From positions 248,001 to 312,000 of the forward strand of contig NZ_RKLP01000002.1 of the NCBI RefSeq assembly GCF_004011865.1: a DNA stretch of 64,000 bases, in the 5' to 3' direction. Below, piece after piece: positions 1-9,348 of the stretch. Under the pieces are notes generated by a model. The model did no database searches and had not been told where the DNA came from. It was given only the letters and a program-made list of their open reading frames with translations. Source of the stretch: Prescottella agglutinans. Its GTDB lineage: Bacteria > Actinomycetota > Actinomycetes > Mycobacteriales > Mycobacteriaceae. Every line of letters starts with the position of its first letter. Position 1 is the stretch's first letter. The position numbers and the translations under genes were made by a program.

Positions 1-1890
1 GGCCCGCTCGGTGGCGACCGCGCGGGATTGCTCGTCCAACTGTGCACCGCGGGAACGGAGTTCGCTCACCGATGCGGACGCACGCGCGAGGCCGGCGGCG
101 ATCGATCGTGCCCGCTCGACCGCCGCGGCGGCGGTCTCGCGCAGTCGCCGCAGCTCGTCGCGATCGCCGTCGCCGCCGCGCTGGGCCAGCAGATCGACCG
201 TCCGCTCGAGCTGTGACTGCCGCTCCGTCTCCGCTTCGAGCACCCGGGCGGCCCGCTGCTCTGCGAGCCGGGCCGCCTCCTCGTCCTCCTTGGTGACCGT
301 CGCGTCGCCCGGCCGCGCGGGCTCGGGGTGATCGACCGAGCCGCACACGGCGCACTTCTCCCCCGAGACGAGCTGCGCGGCCAGCTCGGCCGCCATGCCC
401 GTGATTCGCTGCTCGCGCAGGTCGAGAAGTCGGTCTCGCGCGTTCTGGTGCGCGTCGCGGGCACCCGCGACCGCCCCGCGACGCTCCTCCAGAGCTGTTC
501 TGGCCGAGACCAATTCTTCGGCAGCGACGGAAGCATCGGTGGCGCGGGCGGCCGCCTCCTCGAGCGCGGGCAGCGACGCCTGCGCCTGCTCGGCGGCACG
601 CAGCGCTTCCTCCGCCGCACCGAGCACTTCGGGCCACTCGGCACGGTCGGCCGCCAGATTCTCGGCTCGCCGGGCCAGATCCGCACTGCCACGGCGCATC
701 TCGGAGACGTCGCGCTCGAGCTGCTCCACGGCGCGGGCCTCGACGAGCAGGCCGTCCAGCCGGACCACCTCCGCGGCCCACTCCCGCCCCTGCGCCCGGA
801 CTTCGTCACGATCGGCCGCCGTCTGCGGCCACGACAGCGTCGCGACCAGACCCGCGCCGTCCTCGGACGCACCGAGCCGATCGGCGACCACGCGGGCGCG
901 GGACGCCCCGGAATCGGCTTCCCGTGCCGCGGCGTCCGATTCGGCGGCGGCCGCGGCGACGACGGCGGCCCGCGACGCGCGATCCACTTCGGCCGCCAGC
1001 GCATCACGCTCGGCAGCCCCGGCCTCCAGTTCGGCCAGCGCCGCCCGGGCGCGGTCGCGTCGGGTCTGCAGCTCGCGCACCCGCCTCGCCTCCAGCGCCG
1101 CACCGCGGGCCTTGTCCTCGGCGGCGCGGGCCCGGGTGAGTTCCACCGACGTGAGATCGGCCGTCTCGACGGCCTGGTCCAGCAGCCGTCGCGACCAGGT
1201 GAGCGGGTCGCCGTCGGCCCCGAGTTCGATACCCGCCGCGGTCGACACCCGCGCCACCAGCAGGTCCACCTGCTTGCGGTGGTCCTCGACCCGCGCCGTG
1301 CTGGCCCTCTTGCGGTCGACGAACCAGTCCTCGACGGACTTGAACCGCGTGGTGTCGAACAGCTTCTCGAGCAGTTTGCCGCGTTCCTCGTTGTCGGCCC
1401 GCAGGAACTTGGCGAACTCACCCTGCGGCAGCAGCACCACCTGGAAGAACTGGTCGGCGGTCATGCCGAGCAGACGCTCGACCTCGCGCGCGATGTCCGG
1501 GATGCGGGACAGGTTCTCGCCCTTGCGGTCGAGCCACGTGAGAGTCGCCTTCGCGTTCTCGGTGAGCGTCCCCGAACCGCGCTTCTTGGGGCGTTCGTAC
1601 TCGGGGCTGCGGGTGATGCGCAGGGGTCGTCCCCCGATGGTCGCCTCCAGCGTCACCGTCGGTACCGAACCGGCGGGTGCGTGGTCCGACAGCAACCGCT
1701 TGCCCTCCTTGCGGGCGCCCGGCACCGTGCCGTACAGCGCGAACGCGACCGCGTCGAGGATCGTCGTCTTGCCGGCGCCGGTCTGCCCGTGCAGCAGGAA
1801 CAGCCCGTCCGCGCCCAGTTCGTCGAAGTCGACCGTGACGGTGTCGGCGAACGGGCCGAACGCCGTGACCTCGAGGTTGTGCAGCCTCAC
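1..1890 (-). CDS. sbcC: Exonuclease SbcC, N-terminal part (cut by window edge)
   Basis: ATPase and coiled-coil subunit of the SbcCD nuclease, which cleaves DNA hairpins and trims double-strand ends. About 630 residues are visible. The GTG start gives VRLHNLEVTAFGPF, then a Walker A motif GQTGAGKTT at residues 35-43. A long Arg/Glu/Ala-rich coiled coil follows, and the zinc-hook motif CAVCGSVDHP lies near residue 515. The C-terminal half with Walker B and signature motif lies outside the window. The start overlaps the sbcD stop as GTGA, so the two are translationally coupled. Long open frames on the other strand here are high-GC shadows. Confidence 0.93.
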   Translation of the reverse strand, partial: MRLHNLEVTAFGPFADTVTVDFDELGADGLFLLHGQTGAGKTTILDAVAFALYGTVPGARKEGKRLLSDHAPAGSVPTVTLEATIGGRPLRITRSPEYERPKKRGSGTLTENAKATLTWLDRKGENLSRIPDIAREVERLLGMTADQFFQVVLLPQGEFAKFLRADNEERGKLLEKLFDTTRFKSVEDWFVDRKRASTARVEDHRKQVDLLVARVSTAAGIELGADGDPLTWSRRLLDQAVETADLTSVELTRARAAEDKARGAALEARRVRELQTRRDRARAALAELEAGAAERDALAAEVDRASRAAVVAAAAAESDAAAREADSGASRARVVADRLGASEDGAGLVATLSWPQTAADRDEVRAQGREWAAEVVRLDGLLVEARAVEQLERDVSEMRRGSADLARRAENLAADRAEWPEVLGAAEEALRAAEQAQASLPALEEAAARATDASVAAEELVSARTALEERRGAVAGARDAHQNARDRLLDLREQRITGMAAELAAQLVSGEKCAVCGSVDHPEPARPGDATVTKEDEEAARLAEQRAARVLEAETERQSQLERTVDLLAQRGGDGDRDELRRLRETAAAAVERARSIAAGLARASASVSELRSRGAQLDEQSRAVATERA

Positions 1891-3083
1891 GCCGATGCCT
1901 CCAGCACGTCGGCCGGTTCGTCGCCGGCGACCGACACCGACTCGGCGGCCGTCGCGTTGCGCAGTGCGTCCTCGAGCAGCCGGATCTCCCCCGTGCTCGC
2001 CTCGCTGCGCACGTCCGACAGGAAGCCCTCGGCCACCTCGAGATCCGAGCGGCCACGGACCCGCTCTCGGTAGCGGAGCTCCGGATTACCTTCGGGGCGT
2101 TGCCATTCCATGTGAACCGCGAACGGGAAGCGGGCCTGCAGCGCCCGCATGGCATCGACGGGGCGCAACGGGTCGGTGAGGACCGCGGACACGTAGTGGT
2201 CCTCCGCCGACGCGAACGCCGCGTCGTGCAGCAACTCGTCGAGGGTGCCGGTGAGCTGGCTGAGGCCGCGCACCTCCGGTAGTTCGATCCGCTCCACCCC
2301 GGCGAGACCGGACGCGTCGACGTCGACCAGCCACACCGCCTTGCGGTGCGACCGCTCGCCGAACGAGTACGGCAACGGCGACCCGCTGTAGCGGACGTTC
2401 TCGGCCAGGGTCTGCGGCGAGTGCAGGTGCCCGAGCGCCACGTAGTCGACGCCGTCGAACGCCGCCGCCGACACCGTCTCCACGCCGCCGACGGAGATCG
2501 AGCGCTCCGACCCGGTCGCCTCCCCGCCGACGACGAAGGCGTGCGCCAACAGCACCGAGCGCAGCCCGGGCGCCACCGCCCGCCGTGCGTCCAGGTCGGC
2601 ACGGATCCGCGTCATCGCGACGTCGAGGATGTCGGCGTGGGACCGCGCCTGGGGTGCCCCCAACTCGGCACGGGTGATCTCGGGCTCGAGGTACGGGATG
2701 CCGTAGAACGCGACCGGCCCGTGCTCGTCGTCGAGCATCACCGGCGTGTCCAGCGCCCCCACCCGGGTGAGCAGGTGCAGGCCGCCCGCAGCCGAGAAGG
2801 CCGCGCCGGCGCCGAGTCGCACCGGCGAGTCGTGATTGCCCGACGTGGCGACAATCACAGCGCCCGCCGCGCGGATCGCCTCGAACCCCCTGTTGCACAC
2901 TGCGACCGCGTCGGCGCTCGGAATGGAACGGTCGTACACGTCCCCCGGTACCACCACGACGTCGACATCGTGGGCGACGACCAGATCCGCGATCGCGTCG
3001 AGCACCCGAGACTGGTCCGCAAGCAGGTCGACGCCGTGGAAGGTGCGCCCGACGTGCCAGTCGGAAGTGTGCAGGATCCTCAT
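1887..3083 (-). CDS. sbcD: Exonuclease SbcD
   Basis: Metallophosphoesterase nuclease subunit of SbcCD, 398 residues, the usual length for actinobacterial SbcD. Conserved metal-binding blocks are present in order: ILHTSDWHVGR at residues 3-13, GDVYDRS near 49, GNHDSP near 79 and ALGHLHSPQ near 180. I chose the ATG at 3083 because MRILHTSDWH is the family N-terminus; an upstream in-frame extension of 16 residues is not family-like. It precedes sbcC with a 4-base overlap. The upstream 160 bases separate it from a divergent membrane-protein gene and should hold both promoters. Confidence 0.95.
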   Translation of the reverse strand: MRILHTSDWHVGRTFHGVDLLADQSRVLDAIADLVVAHDVDVVVVPGDVYDRSIPSADAVAVCNRGFEAIRAAGAVIVATSGNHDSPVRLGAGAAFSAAGGLHLLTRVGALDTPVMLDDEHGPVAFYGIPYLEPEITRAELGAPQARSHADILDVAMTRIRADLDARRAVAPGLRSVLLAHAFVVGGEATGSERSISVGGVETVSAAAFDGVDYVALGHLHSPQTLAENVRYSGSPLPYSFGERSHRKAVWLVDVDASGLAGVERIELPEVRGLSQLTGTLDELLHDAAFASAEDHYVSAVLTDPLRPVDAMRALQARFPFAVHMEWQRPEGNPELRYRERVRGRSDLEVAEGFLSDVRSEASTGEIRLLEDALRNATAAESVSVAGDEPADVLEASA

Positions 3084-3243
3084 GGCGAACGACGGTAGAG
3101 CACCCGACCGACAGGTCACCGAATCGGACATGTCGGTCGGACGCGACCATCGACCCTGTCAAGCTGTGGATTCTCAGCGAATTCTCGGCGTTCGCCGGTC
3201 CCGCCAACAAAGCAAGCCGACCGTCAGCGACTACTGTCGAAGT

Positions 3244-4164
3244 GTGTCCGCAACCCAACGTGCTCGTTCCGGGGTGCCGCTCGACCAACGATCGGCCCTC
3301 CCCACCGTTCCCGGTGTACCTGCCTGGGGGGCTGTCGTCGTCGCCGCTGGGTTGACCTTCATCGGCTTCGCTCTCGACACCATGTCGGGCGACGAACTGA
3401 CGTCGACATTCTCGATGATGTACTTCCTCGGATGCGTCCTGGCGGTGCTCGCCGTTCGCTACCGGGGCCTGTTCACCGCCGTCGTCCAGCCCCCGCTGCT
3501 GCTGTTCGTCGCGGTTCCCCTCGCTCAGCAGTTCCTCACCGGCGGCACCGGTACCGGCATCAAGGACCTCGCGCTCAACGTCGCGTATCCCTTGGTCAAC
3601 CGATTCCCGTTGATGCTGGCGGCGACCGTCGTGGTGGCTCTGATCGCCGGCGCGCGGGTGTTCTTCGTCCAGCAGGGCAAGGGTGCCCCGGCGCGCTCCA
3701 AGTCCCGGCGCGCCCCGGCCCGAACCGCTCGCTCCGAGTCGTCGGCAGGTCGTCGCGGCACCGCCGCTCGCTCGTCGCGGGCCGCATCGCGACGCGGCGA
3801 CGGCGCACGACGAGACGACCACGAGACACCGGACTTCGAGACGCAGGACTACGAGACTCCGATGGACCGCCGCCCCCGACCGCGGCGCGCCCCGGCGAAC
3901 GATCCGCGCCCGGCCCGACCCGCCCACGAGCCCGTCACCGCGCACGTGCCCGGATACGGTAGGCGCGACGGCGGCTACCGCGAGCCGGTGCGGCGCGAGG
4001 GCCCACGACGCGAGACCGTGTACGGCGAGCCGATCGCCCGCGACCGCGACCCGATCCAGCGCGACCCGATCCCGGCCCGCTCCCGCCCGGCGATGGACAC
4101 GCCGCCGCGCCCGGCACCGCGGGTGCGCTACCGGGAACGGCGCGAACCCCCGCTCGACCGGTAG
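3244..4164 (+). CDS. DUF6542 membrane protein with basic low-complexity tail
   Basis: A 306-residue protein of unknown function, matching the DUF6542 family of mycobacteria and rhodococci (Rv1111c position). The N-terminal ~140 residues contain about four hydrophobic segments, beginning WGAVVVAAGLTFIGFAL and ending LAATVVVALIAGARVFF. The remaining ~165 residues are an Arg/Pro/Ala-rich disordered tail, presumably cytoplasmic. No upstream ATG fits the family, so I take the GTG at 3244 (VSATQRARSGVPL). It converges on ispH and shares the long terminator hairpin that follows. Family assignment is from the hydrophobic core and synteny; function is unknown. Confidence 0.8.
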   Translation: MSATQRARSGVPLDQRSALPTVPGVPAWGAVVVAAGLTFIGFALDTMSGDELTSTFSMMYFLGCVLAVLAVRYRGLFTAVVQPPLLLFVAVPLAQQFLTGGTGTGIKDLALNVAYPLVNRFPLMLAATVVVALIAGARVFFVQQGKGAPARSKSRRAPARTARSESSAGRRGTAARSSRAASRRGDGARRDDHETPDFETQDYETPMDRRPRPRRAPANDPRPARPAHEPVTAHVPGYGRRDGGYREPVRREGPRRETVYGEPIARDRDPIQRDPIPARSRPAMDTPPRPAPRVRYRERREPPLDR

Positions 4165-4183
4165 ACGGACAAGCCGAACGCAC

Positions 4184-4227
4184 AAGGGAATGCCCCGGGA
4201 CGAACATTCGTCCCGGGGCATTCCCTT
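4184..4227. terminator. Bidirectional terminator between DUF6542 gene and ispH
   Basis: Perfect 21-base inverted repeat (4184-4204 with 4207-4227) with a 2-base gap, lying between the converging stops at 4164 and 4241. It can end transcripts from both sides. Confidence 0.9.
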
Positions 4228-4240
4228 CGTCGGTCGGTCG

Positions 4241-5245
4241 TCAGTTGCGGGCGGCGCGCAGTTCCCGCGGCAGCGCGAAGACGAGCGTCTCGTTGGCCGT
4301 GGTCACGGACTGCACGTCCGCGAAGCCCTGCTCGGCCAGCAGGTCGATGACGCCGCGGACCAGAATCTCCGGCACCGACGCGCCCGATGTGATGCCGACG
4401 GTACGCACACCGTCGAGCCACTCGAGATCGACCTCGCGGGCGTAGTCGACCAGGTGCGCGGCGCGCGCGCCGGCACCCAGCGCCACCTCGACCAGTCGCA
4501 CCGAGTTGGACGAGTTCCGCGACCCGACCACGATCACCAGGTCGCACTCCGGGGCCATCGCCTTCACCGCCACCTGACGGTTCTGCGTGGCGTAACAGAT
4601 GTCGTCGCTCGGCGGGTCCTCGAGCTGCGGGAACTTCTGCCGCAGCCGCTGCACCGTCTCCATCGTCTCGTCGACCGACAGCGTCGTCTGCGACAGCCAG
4701 ACGACCTTGGCGCCGTCGCGCACCGTGACGTTCTCGACCGCGTCGGGGCCGTCCACGAGTTGCACGTGATCGGGGGCCTCACCGGCCGTGCCCTCGACCT
4801 CCTCGTGGCCCTCGTGCCCGATCAGCAGGATGTCGTAGTCGTCGCGCGCGAACCGCTTGGCCTCCTGGTGGACCTTCGTCACCAGCGGGCACGTGGCGTC
4901 GATCGTGTGCAGGTTCCGCTCGGCGGCGGCGGCGTGGACCGCGGGCGACACGCCGTGCGCGGAGAACACCAGCACCGACCCCGCCGGCACCTCGTCGGTC
5001 TCGTCGACGAAGACGACGCCGCGCTCGGCGAGCGTGTCGACGACGTGCCGGTTGTGCACGATCTCCTTGCGCACGTAGATCGGCGCGCCGTGCTTCTCGA
5101 GGGCCTTCTCTACGGTCTCGACCGCGCGGTCGACGCCCGCACAGTAGCCGCGAGGTTCGGCCAGGAGAACCCGCTTGCCCTGATCGGCGGCGTCGGCACC
5201 GGCGGATCGGGCGATACCCAGATTGAGAGGAACTGCCGAAGACAT
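4241..5245 (-). CDS. ispH: 4-hydroxy-3-methylbut-2-enyl diphosphate reductase
   Basis: Last enzyme of the non-mevalonate isoprenoid pathway, making isopentenyl and dimethylallyl diphosphate with a 4Fe-4S cluster. The product has 334 residues. The three cluster cysteines are visible: [12 protein letters not shown] (Cys35), [12 protein letters not shown] near 117 and [10 protein letters not shown] near 213. Substrate motifs VFSAHGVSP and [11 protein letters not shown] are intact. The frame stays open upstream, but family alignment and position support the ATG at 5245 ([12 protein letters not shown]). It corresponds to Rv1110 (lytB2) and is divergent from the lipid-droplet protein gene, with a 121-base shared promoter region. 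Confidence 0.95.
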   Translation of the reverse strand: MSSAVPLNLGIARSAGADAADQGKRVLLAEPRGYCAGVDRAVETVEKALEKHGAPIYVRKEIVHNRHVVDTLAERGVVFVDETDEVPAGSVLVFSAHGVSPAVHAAAAERNLHTIDATCPLVTKVHQEAKRFARDDYDILLIGHEGHEEVEGTAGEAPDHVQLVDGPDAVENVTVRDGAKVVWLSQTTLSVDETMETVQRLRQKFPQLEDPPSDDICYATQNRQVAVKAMAPECDLVIVVGSRNSSNSVRLVEVALGAGARAAHLVDYAREVDLEWLDGVRTVGITSGASVPEILVRGVIDLLAEQGFADVQSVTTANETLVFALPRELRAARN

Positions 5246-5366
5246 GACACCAGCGTACGGTGCACGCCACCGGCCTCCGCTCCAGCACACGTCGGGGCGC
5301 GATTCCCGGGCCGGATCATCGGTCCGTCGGCTACCAAATAGCGCCGTCGTGAGGCAGGCTGTGAGC

Positions 5367-5969
5367 ATGATCCGTCCCCCGTTCATGGCGCGCGTCGCCG
5401 CCGGCATGGCCATCACGGCGTACGAAGAGGCGCTCAAGCTGCCGTCCACCGCCATGACGCTGCCGATGACCGCTGTCAGCCAGGTGCTGCAGACCACGAT
5501 GCGGGTCCAGCAGTCCATGACCGCGCTCGCCATCAAGGGTGACCAGGCGTTCTGCCTCCTCGACCGCAACGAGGAAGAACCGTCGTGGGCGGTGTTCGAC
5601 GAGGACCGCGCCGACTTCGACACCGACGGTGAGGTGGACGTCGAGGCCCCGTCCGAGGCCGACGCCACCGAGCGTCCGTCCTCGCCGGGCCGGTTCGCGC
5701 TGTACTCGATGAACCCCACCGAGGAAGGCGACGCCGCGGACCGGGTGGAGAATCCCGACGCCGCGCCGACCACCCCGGACGTGCCGGTTCCCGAGATCGC
5801 CGAGGAACTCGACTACGCGGCCCTCACGCTCGCCCAGCTGCGGTCGCGGCTGCGGTCGCTGTCGGTGGAGGACCTGACGGCGCTGCTCGAGTACGAGGAG
5901 CGCACCGCCGCCCGGGCGCCGTTCCAGACGATGCTCACCAACCGCATCACCTCCGCCAAAGCCAAGTGA
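5367..5969 (+). CDS. Lipid droplet-associated protein family (Rv1109c-like)
   Basis: A 200-residue protein whose N-terminus [20 protein letters not shown] and following amphipathic stretch ([20 protein letters not shown]) match proteins annotated as lipid-droplet-associated in rhodococci. The amphipathic N-terminal ~65 residues probably contact lipid. The middle is acidic and disordered ([16 protein letters not shown]), and the C-terminal ~50 residues form a helical [16 protein letters not shown] domain. The start could be the ATG at 5367 or the GTG at 5361. Its stop overlaps the xseA start as GTGA. Biochemical function is not established. Confidence 0.8.
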   Translation: MIRPPFMARVAAGMAITAYEEALKLPSTAMTLPMTAVSQVLQTTMRVQQSMTALAIKGDQAFCLLDRNEEEPSWAVFDEDRADFDTDGEVDVEAPSEADATERPSSPGRFALYSMNPTEEGDAADRVENPDAAPTTPDVPVPEIAEELDYAALTLAQLRSRLRSLSVEDLTALLEYEERTAARAPFQTMLTNRITSAKAK

Positions 5970-7222
5970 CGTCCGCGCGCCCCGCTTCCGGCGGCCCGTC
6001 CCCGAGCACGGCCGAGCAGCCGTGGCCGGTCCGCACCGTCTCCACCAAGGTCGCCCAGTGGATCGACCGTCTCGGCAGCGTGTGGGTGGAGGGCCAGATC
6101 ACCCAGATCAACGCGCGGCCGGGCACCCGGACGGCCTTCCTGGTGCTGCGCGACCCGTCGGTCGACATGTCGCTGTCGGTGACGTGCTCGCCGCAACTCC
6201 TGCGCGACGCCCCGGTGCCGCTCACCGAGGGCAGCCGCGTCGTGATGTTCGGCAAGCTGTCGTTCTACACCGGCCGCGGCACGGTGTCGCTGCGGGTGAC
6301 GGAGATCCGCGCCGTCGGCATCGGTGAGCTGCTGGCCCGGATCGAGCGGCTGCGGGCACTGTTGGCCGCCGAGGGCCTGTTCGATCCGCGGCTCAAGCGT
6401 CCGCTGCCGTTCCTGCCCGGCACGATCGGTCTGGTCACCGGCCGGGCCAGCGCCGCCGAACACGACGTGTTGAGCGTCGCGCAGCGCCGGTGGCCGGCCG
6501 TCCGATTCGAGGTCCGCAACACCGCCGTGCAGGGCCCGACCGCGGTCCCGCAGATCATCGAGGCGCTCGCGGAACTCGACCGGGACCCGCGCGTCGACGT
6601 CATCATCCTCGCCCGCGGCGGCGGCAGCGTCGAGGACCTGCTGCCGTTCTCCGACGAGACGCTGTGCCGCGCGATCGTCGCGTGCACGACGCCGGTGGTC
6701 AGTGCGATCGGCCACGAGCCGGACAGCCCCCTCAGCGACCACGTCGCCGACCTGCGCGCCGCCACCCCCACCGACGCCGCCAAGCGGGTCGTGCCCGACG
6801 CCGTCGCCGAGCAGGCCCTGGTGACCGATCTCCGCGAGCGCAGCGCGGCGGCCCTGAGGAACTGGGTGCAACGCGAGTCCCACCTCGTCGCGCAGCTGCG
6901 CAGCCGTCCGGCGCTCGCCGATCCCCTGTCCGGGATCGACCGCCGCGCCGAGGAGGTGGAGCGCCTGCGGGACGCCGCGCGCCGGGACGTCACCCGGGCG
7001 ATCGACGCCGAATCGACGACGGTCGCGCACCTGCAGGCGCGGCTGACCACGCTCGGGCCCGCCGCCACCCTCGCCCGCGGCTACGCGGTGGTGCAGAAGG
7101 TGCTCGGCGACACCGAGCCCGAGGTGCTGCGATCGGTGGACGACGCACCGCCCGGCACGCAGATCAGAGTCAGACTGGCCGACGGCGCGGTGCGCGCCGC
7201 CGTGATGGGAAGAGAGTCATGA
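5966..7222 (+). CDS. xseA: Exodeoxyribonuclease VII large subunit
   Basis: Catalytic subunit of exonuclease VII, which degrades single-stranded DNA to oligonucleotides. The product has 418 residues. An OB-fold ([20 protein letters not shown], about residues 30-115) is followed by the catalytic domain with [38 protein letters not shown] and [25 protein letters not shown]. The GTG start overlaps the upstream stop, and its own stop overlaps the xseB ATG (ATGA), so the lipid-droplet gene, xseA and xseB form a tightly coupled operon. Confidence 0.96.
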   Translation: MTSARPASGGPSPSTAEQPWPVRTVSTKVAQWIDRLGSVWVEGQITQINARPGTRTAFLVLRDPSVDMSLSVTCSPQLLRDAPVPLTEGSRVVMFGKLSFYTGRGTVSLRVTEIRAVGIGELLARIERLRALLAAEGLFDPRLKRPLPFLPGTIGLVTGRASAAEHDVLSVAQRRWPAVRFEVRNTAVQGPTAVPQIIEALAELDRDPRVDVIILARGGGSVEDLLPFSDETLCRAIVACTTPVVSAIGHEPDSPLSDHVADLRAATPTDAAKRVVPDAVAEQALVTDLRERSAAALRNWVQRESHLVAQLRSRPALADPLSGIDRRAEEVERLRDAARRDVTRAIDAESTTVAHLQARLTTLGPAATLARGYAVVQKVLGDTEPEVLRSVDDAPPGTQIRVRLADGAVRAAVMGRES

Positions 7223-7440
7223 GCAACGCAGATGTGGCCGAACTCGGGTACGAGGCGGCCCGGGACGAACTGGTCGTCGTCGTGAAGACCCTCGAGCTGG
7301 GCGGCCTGGACCTGGACGAATCGCTCGCGCTGTGGGAGCGCGGCGAGGCCCTCGCGAAGCGGTGCGAGGAGCACCTCGCCGGAGCCCGCAAGCGGGTCGA
7401 GGACGCGCTCGCGCACGCCGACGAGGACGACGCCGAGTAG
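7219..7440 (+). CDS. xseB: Exodeoxyribonuclease VII small subunit
   Basis: Small subunit of exonuclease VII, 73 residues, typical length. The family pattern is clear: [40 protein letters not shown] and [15 protein letters not shown]. The ATG at 7219 overlaps the xseA stop by 4 bases. The end is odd: a 9-base unit containing the stop codon is present three times in tandem (7432-7458), placing further in-frame TAG codons at 7447 and 7456. Confidence 0.95.
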   Translation: MSNADVAELGYEAARDELVVVVKTLELGGLDLDESLALWERGEALAKRCEEHLAGARKRVEDALAHADEDDAE

Positions 7441-7458
7441 GCCGAGTAGGCCGAGTAG
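7432..7458 (+). repeat. Triplicated 9-base unit at the xseB stop
   Basis: GCCGAGTAG occurs three times head to tail. The first copy encodes the last two residues and stop of xseB; the others add two further in-frame stops. It looks like slippage expansion. Confidence 0.9.
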
Positions 7459-7462
7459 GCGG

Positions 7463-8083
7463 CTACCGTTGCAGCGGCTCGACCGACCCGACCGCGGTCG
7501 CGAGCTTGGTGAACTCGTCCGCCGGGGCCGGCCCGGTGATCAGGATCCGGGTGTCGCCGAAGTCACTGACCCAGATGGCCTCGACGCCGTCGCCTCCGAA
7601 CACGTCCCACGTGTGGTCACCGACCTGCTCGGTGCCGGTCGCGTACCGGGGTTCGCCGGCGATGAACGGCACCAGCGCCTCCTCGGAGGCGTCGCTCTGT
7701 GTCAGCTGGATGTACCGGCCCGCCTCGGTGATGAAACCGATGTTGCTCGAGTCGCCGCCGCCGTTACCGGTGACGATGCTCCGGGAACCCGAGTTCGGCG
7801 TCCAACCCTCGGGAATCTCCGGCTGGCGGATCGGGAATCCCAGCTCGCGCGAGTCGTACTTGAACGCCGCCTCGGCGTCGAAGCTGGGGATCGGTCCCTG
7901 CTTGGGACCGCCCGGACTGAACGAGCACTGGGTCGCGATGCCCGCGATGAGCAGACACGCCAGAACCAGCGGGATCAGTGACCACGCCATGTCTTGGCCG
8001 TTCTGCAGGATGCGGGGCTTCTTCTCGGGCACGGTGTCCAGTATTCCTGTTCCCGGCTCCGGGTGGCCCAGCAGGCCACGCAT
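7463..8083 (-). CDS. DUF4245 membrane-anchored protein (Rv1100-like)
   Basis: A 206-residue protein of the DUF4245 family. A short cytoplasmic N-terminus (KKPRILQNGQDMAWSLIPL) leads into one transmembrane helix at about residues 33-51, then an extracytoplasmic domain containing FPIRQPEIPEGWTPNSGSR and a C-terminal DTRILITGPAP. That is the family layout. It lies divergent to glpX, exactly as Rv1100 and Rv1099c do in M. tuberculosis, and convergent to xseB. The start is probably 8083, though internal starts nearer the MAWSLIPL stretch are possible. Function is unknown. Confidence 0.85.
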   Translation of the reverse strand: MRGLLGHPEPGTGILDTVPEKKPRILQNGQDMAWSLIPLVLACLLIAGIATQCSFSPGGPKQGPIPSFDAEAAFKYDSRELGFPIRQPEIPEGWTPNSGSRSIVTGNGGGDSSNIGFITEAGRYIQLTQSDASEEALVPFIAGEPRYATGTEQVGDHTWDVFGGDGVEAIWVSDFGDTRILITGPAPADEFTKLATAVGSVEPLQR

Positions 8084-8214
8084 CCTCCGGTTCTGAGAGA
8101 ATCACCCTCGAGATTCGTCCACCGAATCCACGGCCCGACCGCACCGCGGTCGACCGCCCCGAAGTGTCGGCCAACACATCGCGCCGACCTTGACTGCAGC
8201 AGGAGGCACTGCCC

Positions 8215-9255
8215 ATGACGGCCAGCACCCCATCGAGTCGCCGCGAGGCCCCGGACCGCAACCTCGCTCTCGAGTTGGTGCGAGTCACCGAAGCCGCCGC
8301 CATGGCTGCCGGCCGCTGGGTCGGTCGGGGTGACAAGGAGGGCGGCGACGGGGCCGCCGTCGATGCCATGCGTCACATGGTGAGCTCCGTCTCGATGCAG
8401 GGCGTCGTGGTGATCGGTGAGGGCGAGAAGGACGAAGCCCCGATGCTCTACAACGGCGAGGAGGTCGGCAACGGCGACGGCCCGCTGTGCGACGTCGCGG
8501 TCGACCCGATCGACGGCACCACGCTGATGAGCAAGGGCGCTCCGGGCTCGATCGCGGTCCTCGCGGTCGCCGAGCGCGGCGCGATGTTCGACCCGTCCGC
8601 GGTGTTCTACATGGACAAGATCGCGGTCGGCCCCGAGGCCGCCGACGTCATCGACCTGTCCGCGGGTGTCGCCGAGAACATCCGGCGCGTCGCGAAGGCG
8701 AAGAACCGCGCCGTGTCGGACACGACTGTGACCATCCTCGACCGTCCGCGCCACGCGGACATCATCCGCGAGATCCGCGAGACCGGTGCCCGCATCCGCC
8801 TGATCTCCGACGGTGACGTCGCCGGCGCGATCGCGACCGCCCGCCCCGATTCCGGCGTGGACATGCTGCTGGGTATCGGCGGCACCCCGGAGGGCATCAT
8901 CGCCGCGGCCGCACTGCGCTGCATGGGCGGCGCGCTGCAGGGCAAGCTGGCCCCGAAGGACGAGGCCGAGCGCCAGAAGGCCCTCGACGCCGGCCACGAC
9001 CTGGACCGCGTCCTGCGGACCGAGGAACTGGTCACCGGCGAGAACATCTTCTTCTGCGCGACGGGCGTGACCGACGGCGACCTGCTGAAGGGTGTGCGCT
9101 ACTACGGTGGCGGCGCGACGACGCAGTCGATCGTCATGCGCAGCAAGTCCGGCACTGTCCGCATGATCGAGGCTTACCACCGCCTCGAGAAGCTGCACGA
9201 GTTCTCGTCGATCAACTTCGACGGCGTCGACGGCGCGCAGCCGCCGATGCCCTGA
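8215..9255 (+). CDS. glpX: Class II fructose-1,6-bisphosphatase
   Basis: Gluconeogenic phosphatase converting fructose-1,6-bisphosphate to fructose-6-phosphate. The product has 346 residues. Visible motifs are [18 protein letters not shown], the metal/phosphate site [16 protein letters not shown] near residue 97, and [17 protein letters not shown] strong AGGAGG lies upstream of the ATG at 8215. It is followed by a terminator hairpin and then fumC, the Rv1099c-Rv1098c order. Confidence 0.96.
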   Translation: MTASTPSSRREAPDRNLALELVRVTEAAAMAAGRWVGRGDKEGGDGAAVDAMRHMVSSVSMQGVVVIGEGEKDEAPMLYNGEEVGNGDGPLCDVAVDPIDGTTLMSKGAPGSIAVLAVAERGAMFDPSAVFYMDKIAVGPEAADVIDLSAGVAENIRRVAKAKNRAVSDTTVTILDRPRHADIIREIRETGARIRLISDGDVAGAIATARPDSGVDMLLGIGGTPEGIIAAAALRCMGGALQGKLAPKDEAERQKALDAGHDLDRVLRTEELVTGENIFFCATGVTDGDLLKGVRYYGGGATTQSIVMRSKSGTVRMIEAYHRLEKLHEFSSINFDGVDGAQPPMP

Positions 9256-9275
9256 TCGGCCACCCGTAGTTCCAG

Positions 9276-9322
9276 CCGAAGGGTCCCTCCGTGCGCGCGC
9301 AGCGCACGAAGGGACCCTTCGG
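9276..9322 (+). terminator. Terminator after glpX
   Basis: Thirteen-base arms (9276-9288 with 9310-9322) enclose an inner stem of GTGCGC and GCGCAC. It lies 21 bases after the glpX stop and 27 bases before fumC, so fumC probably has its own promoter or is read by leak-through. Confidence 0.8.
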
Positions 9323-9348
9323 CGTTCCCGCGGTGGCAAGCTGGATCC

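Noticed and set aside
66-2602. Long Arg/Pro-rich open frames on both strands over sbcC and sbcD
   Set aside because: Their products are low-complexity and match nothing; SbcC in its own frame from the GTG at 1890 has Walker A and zinc-hook motifs.
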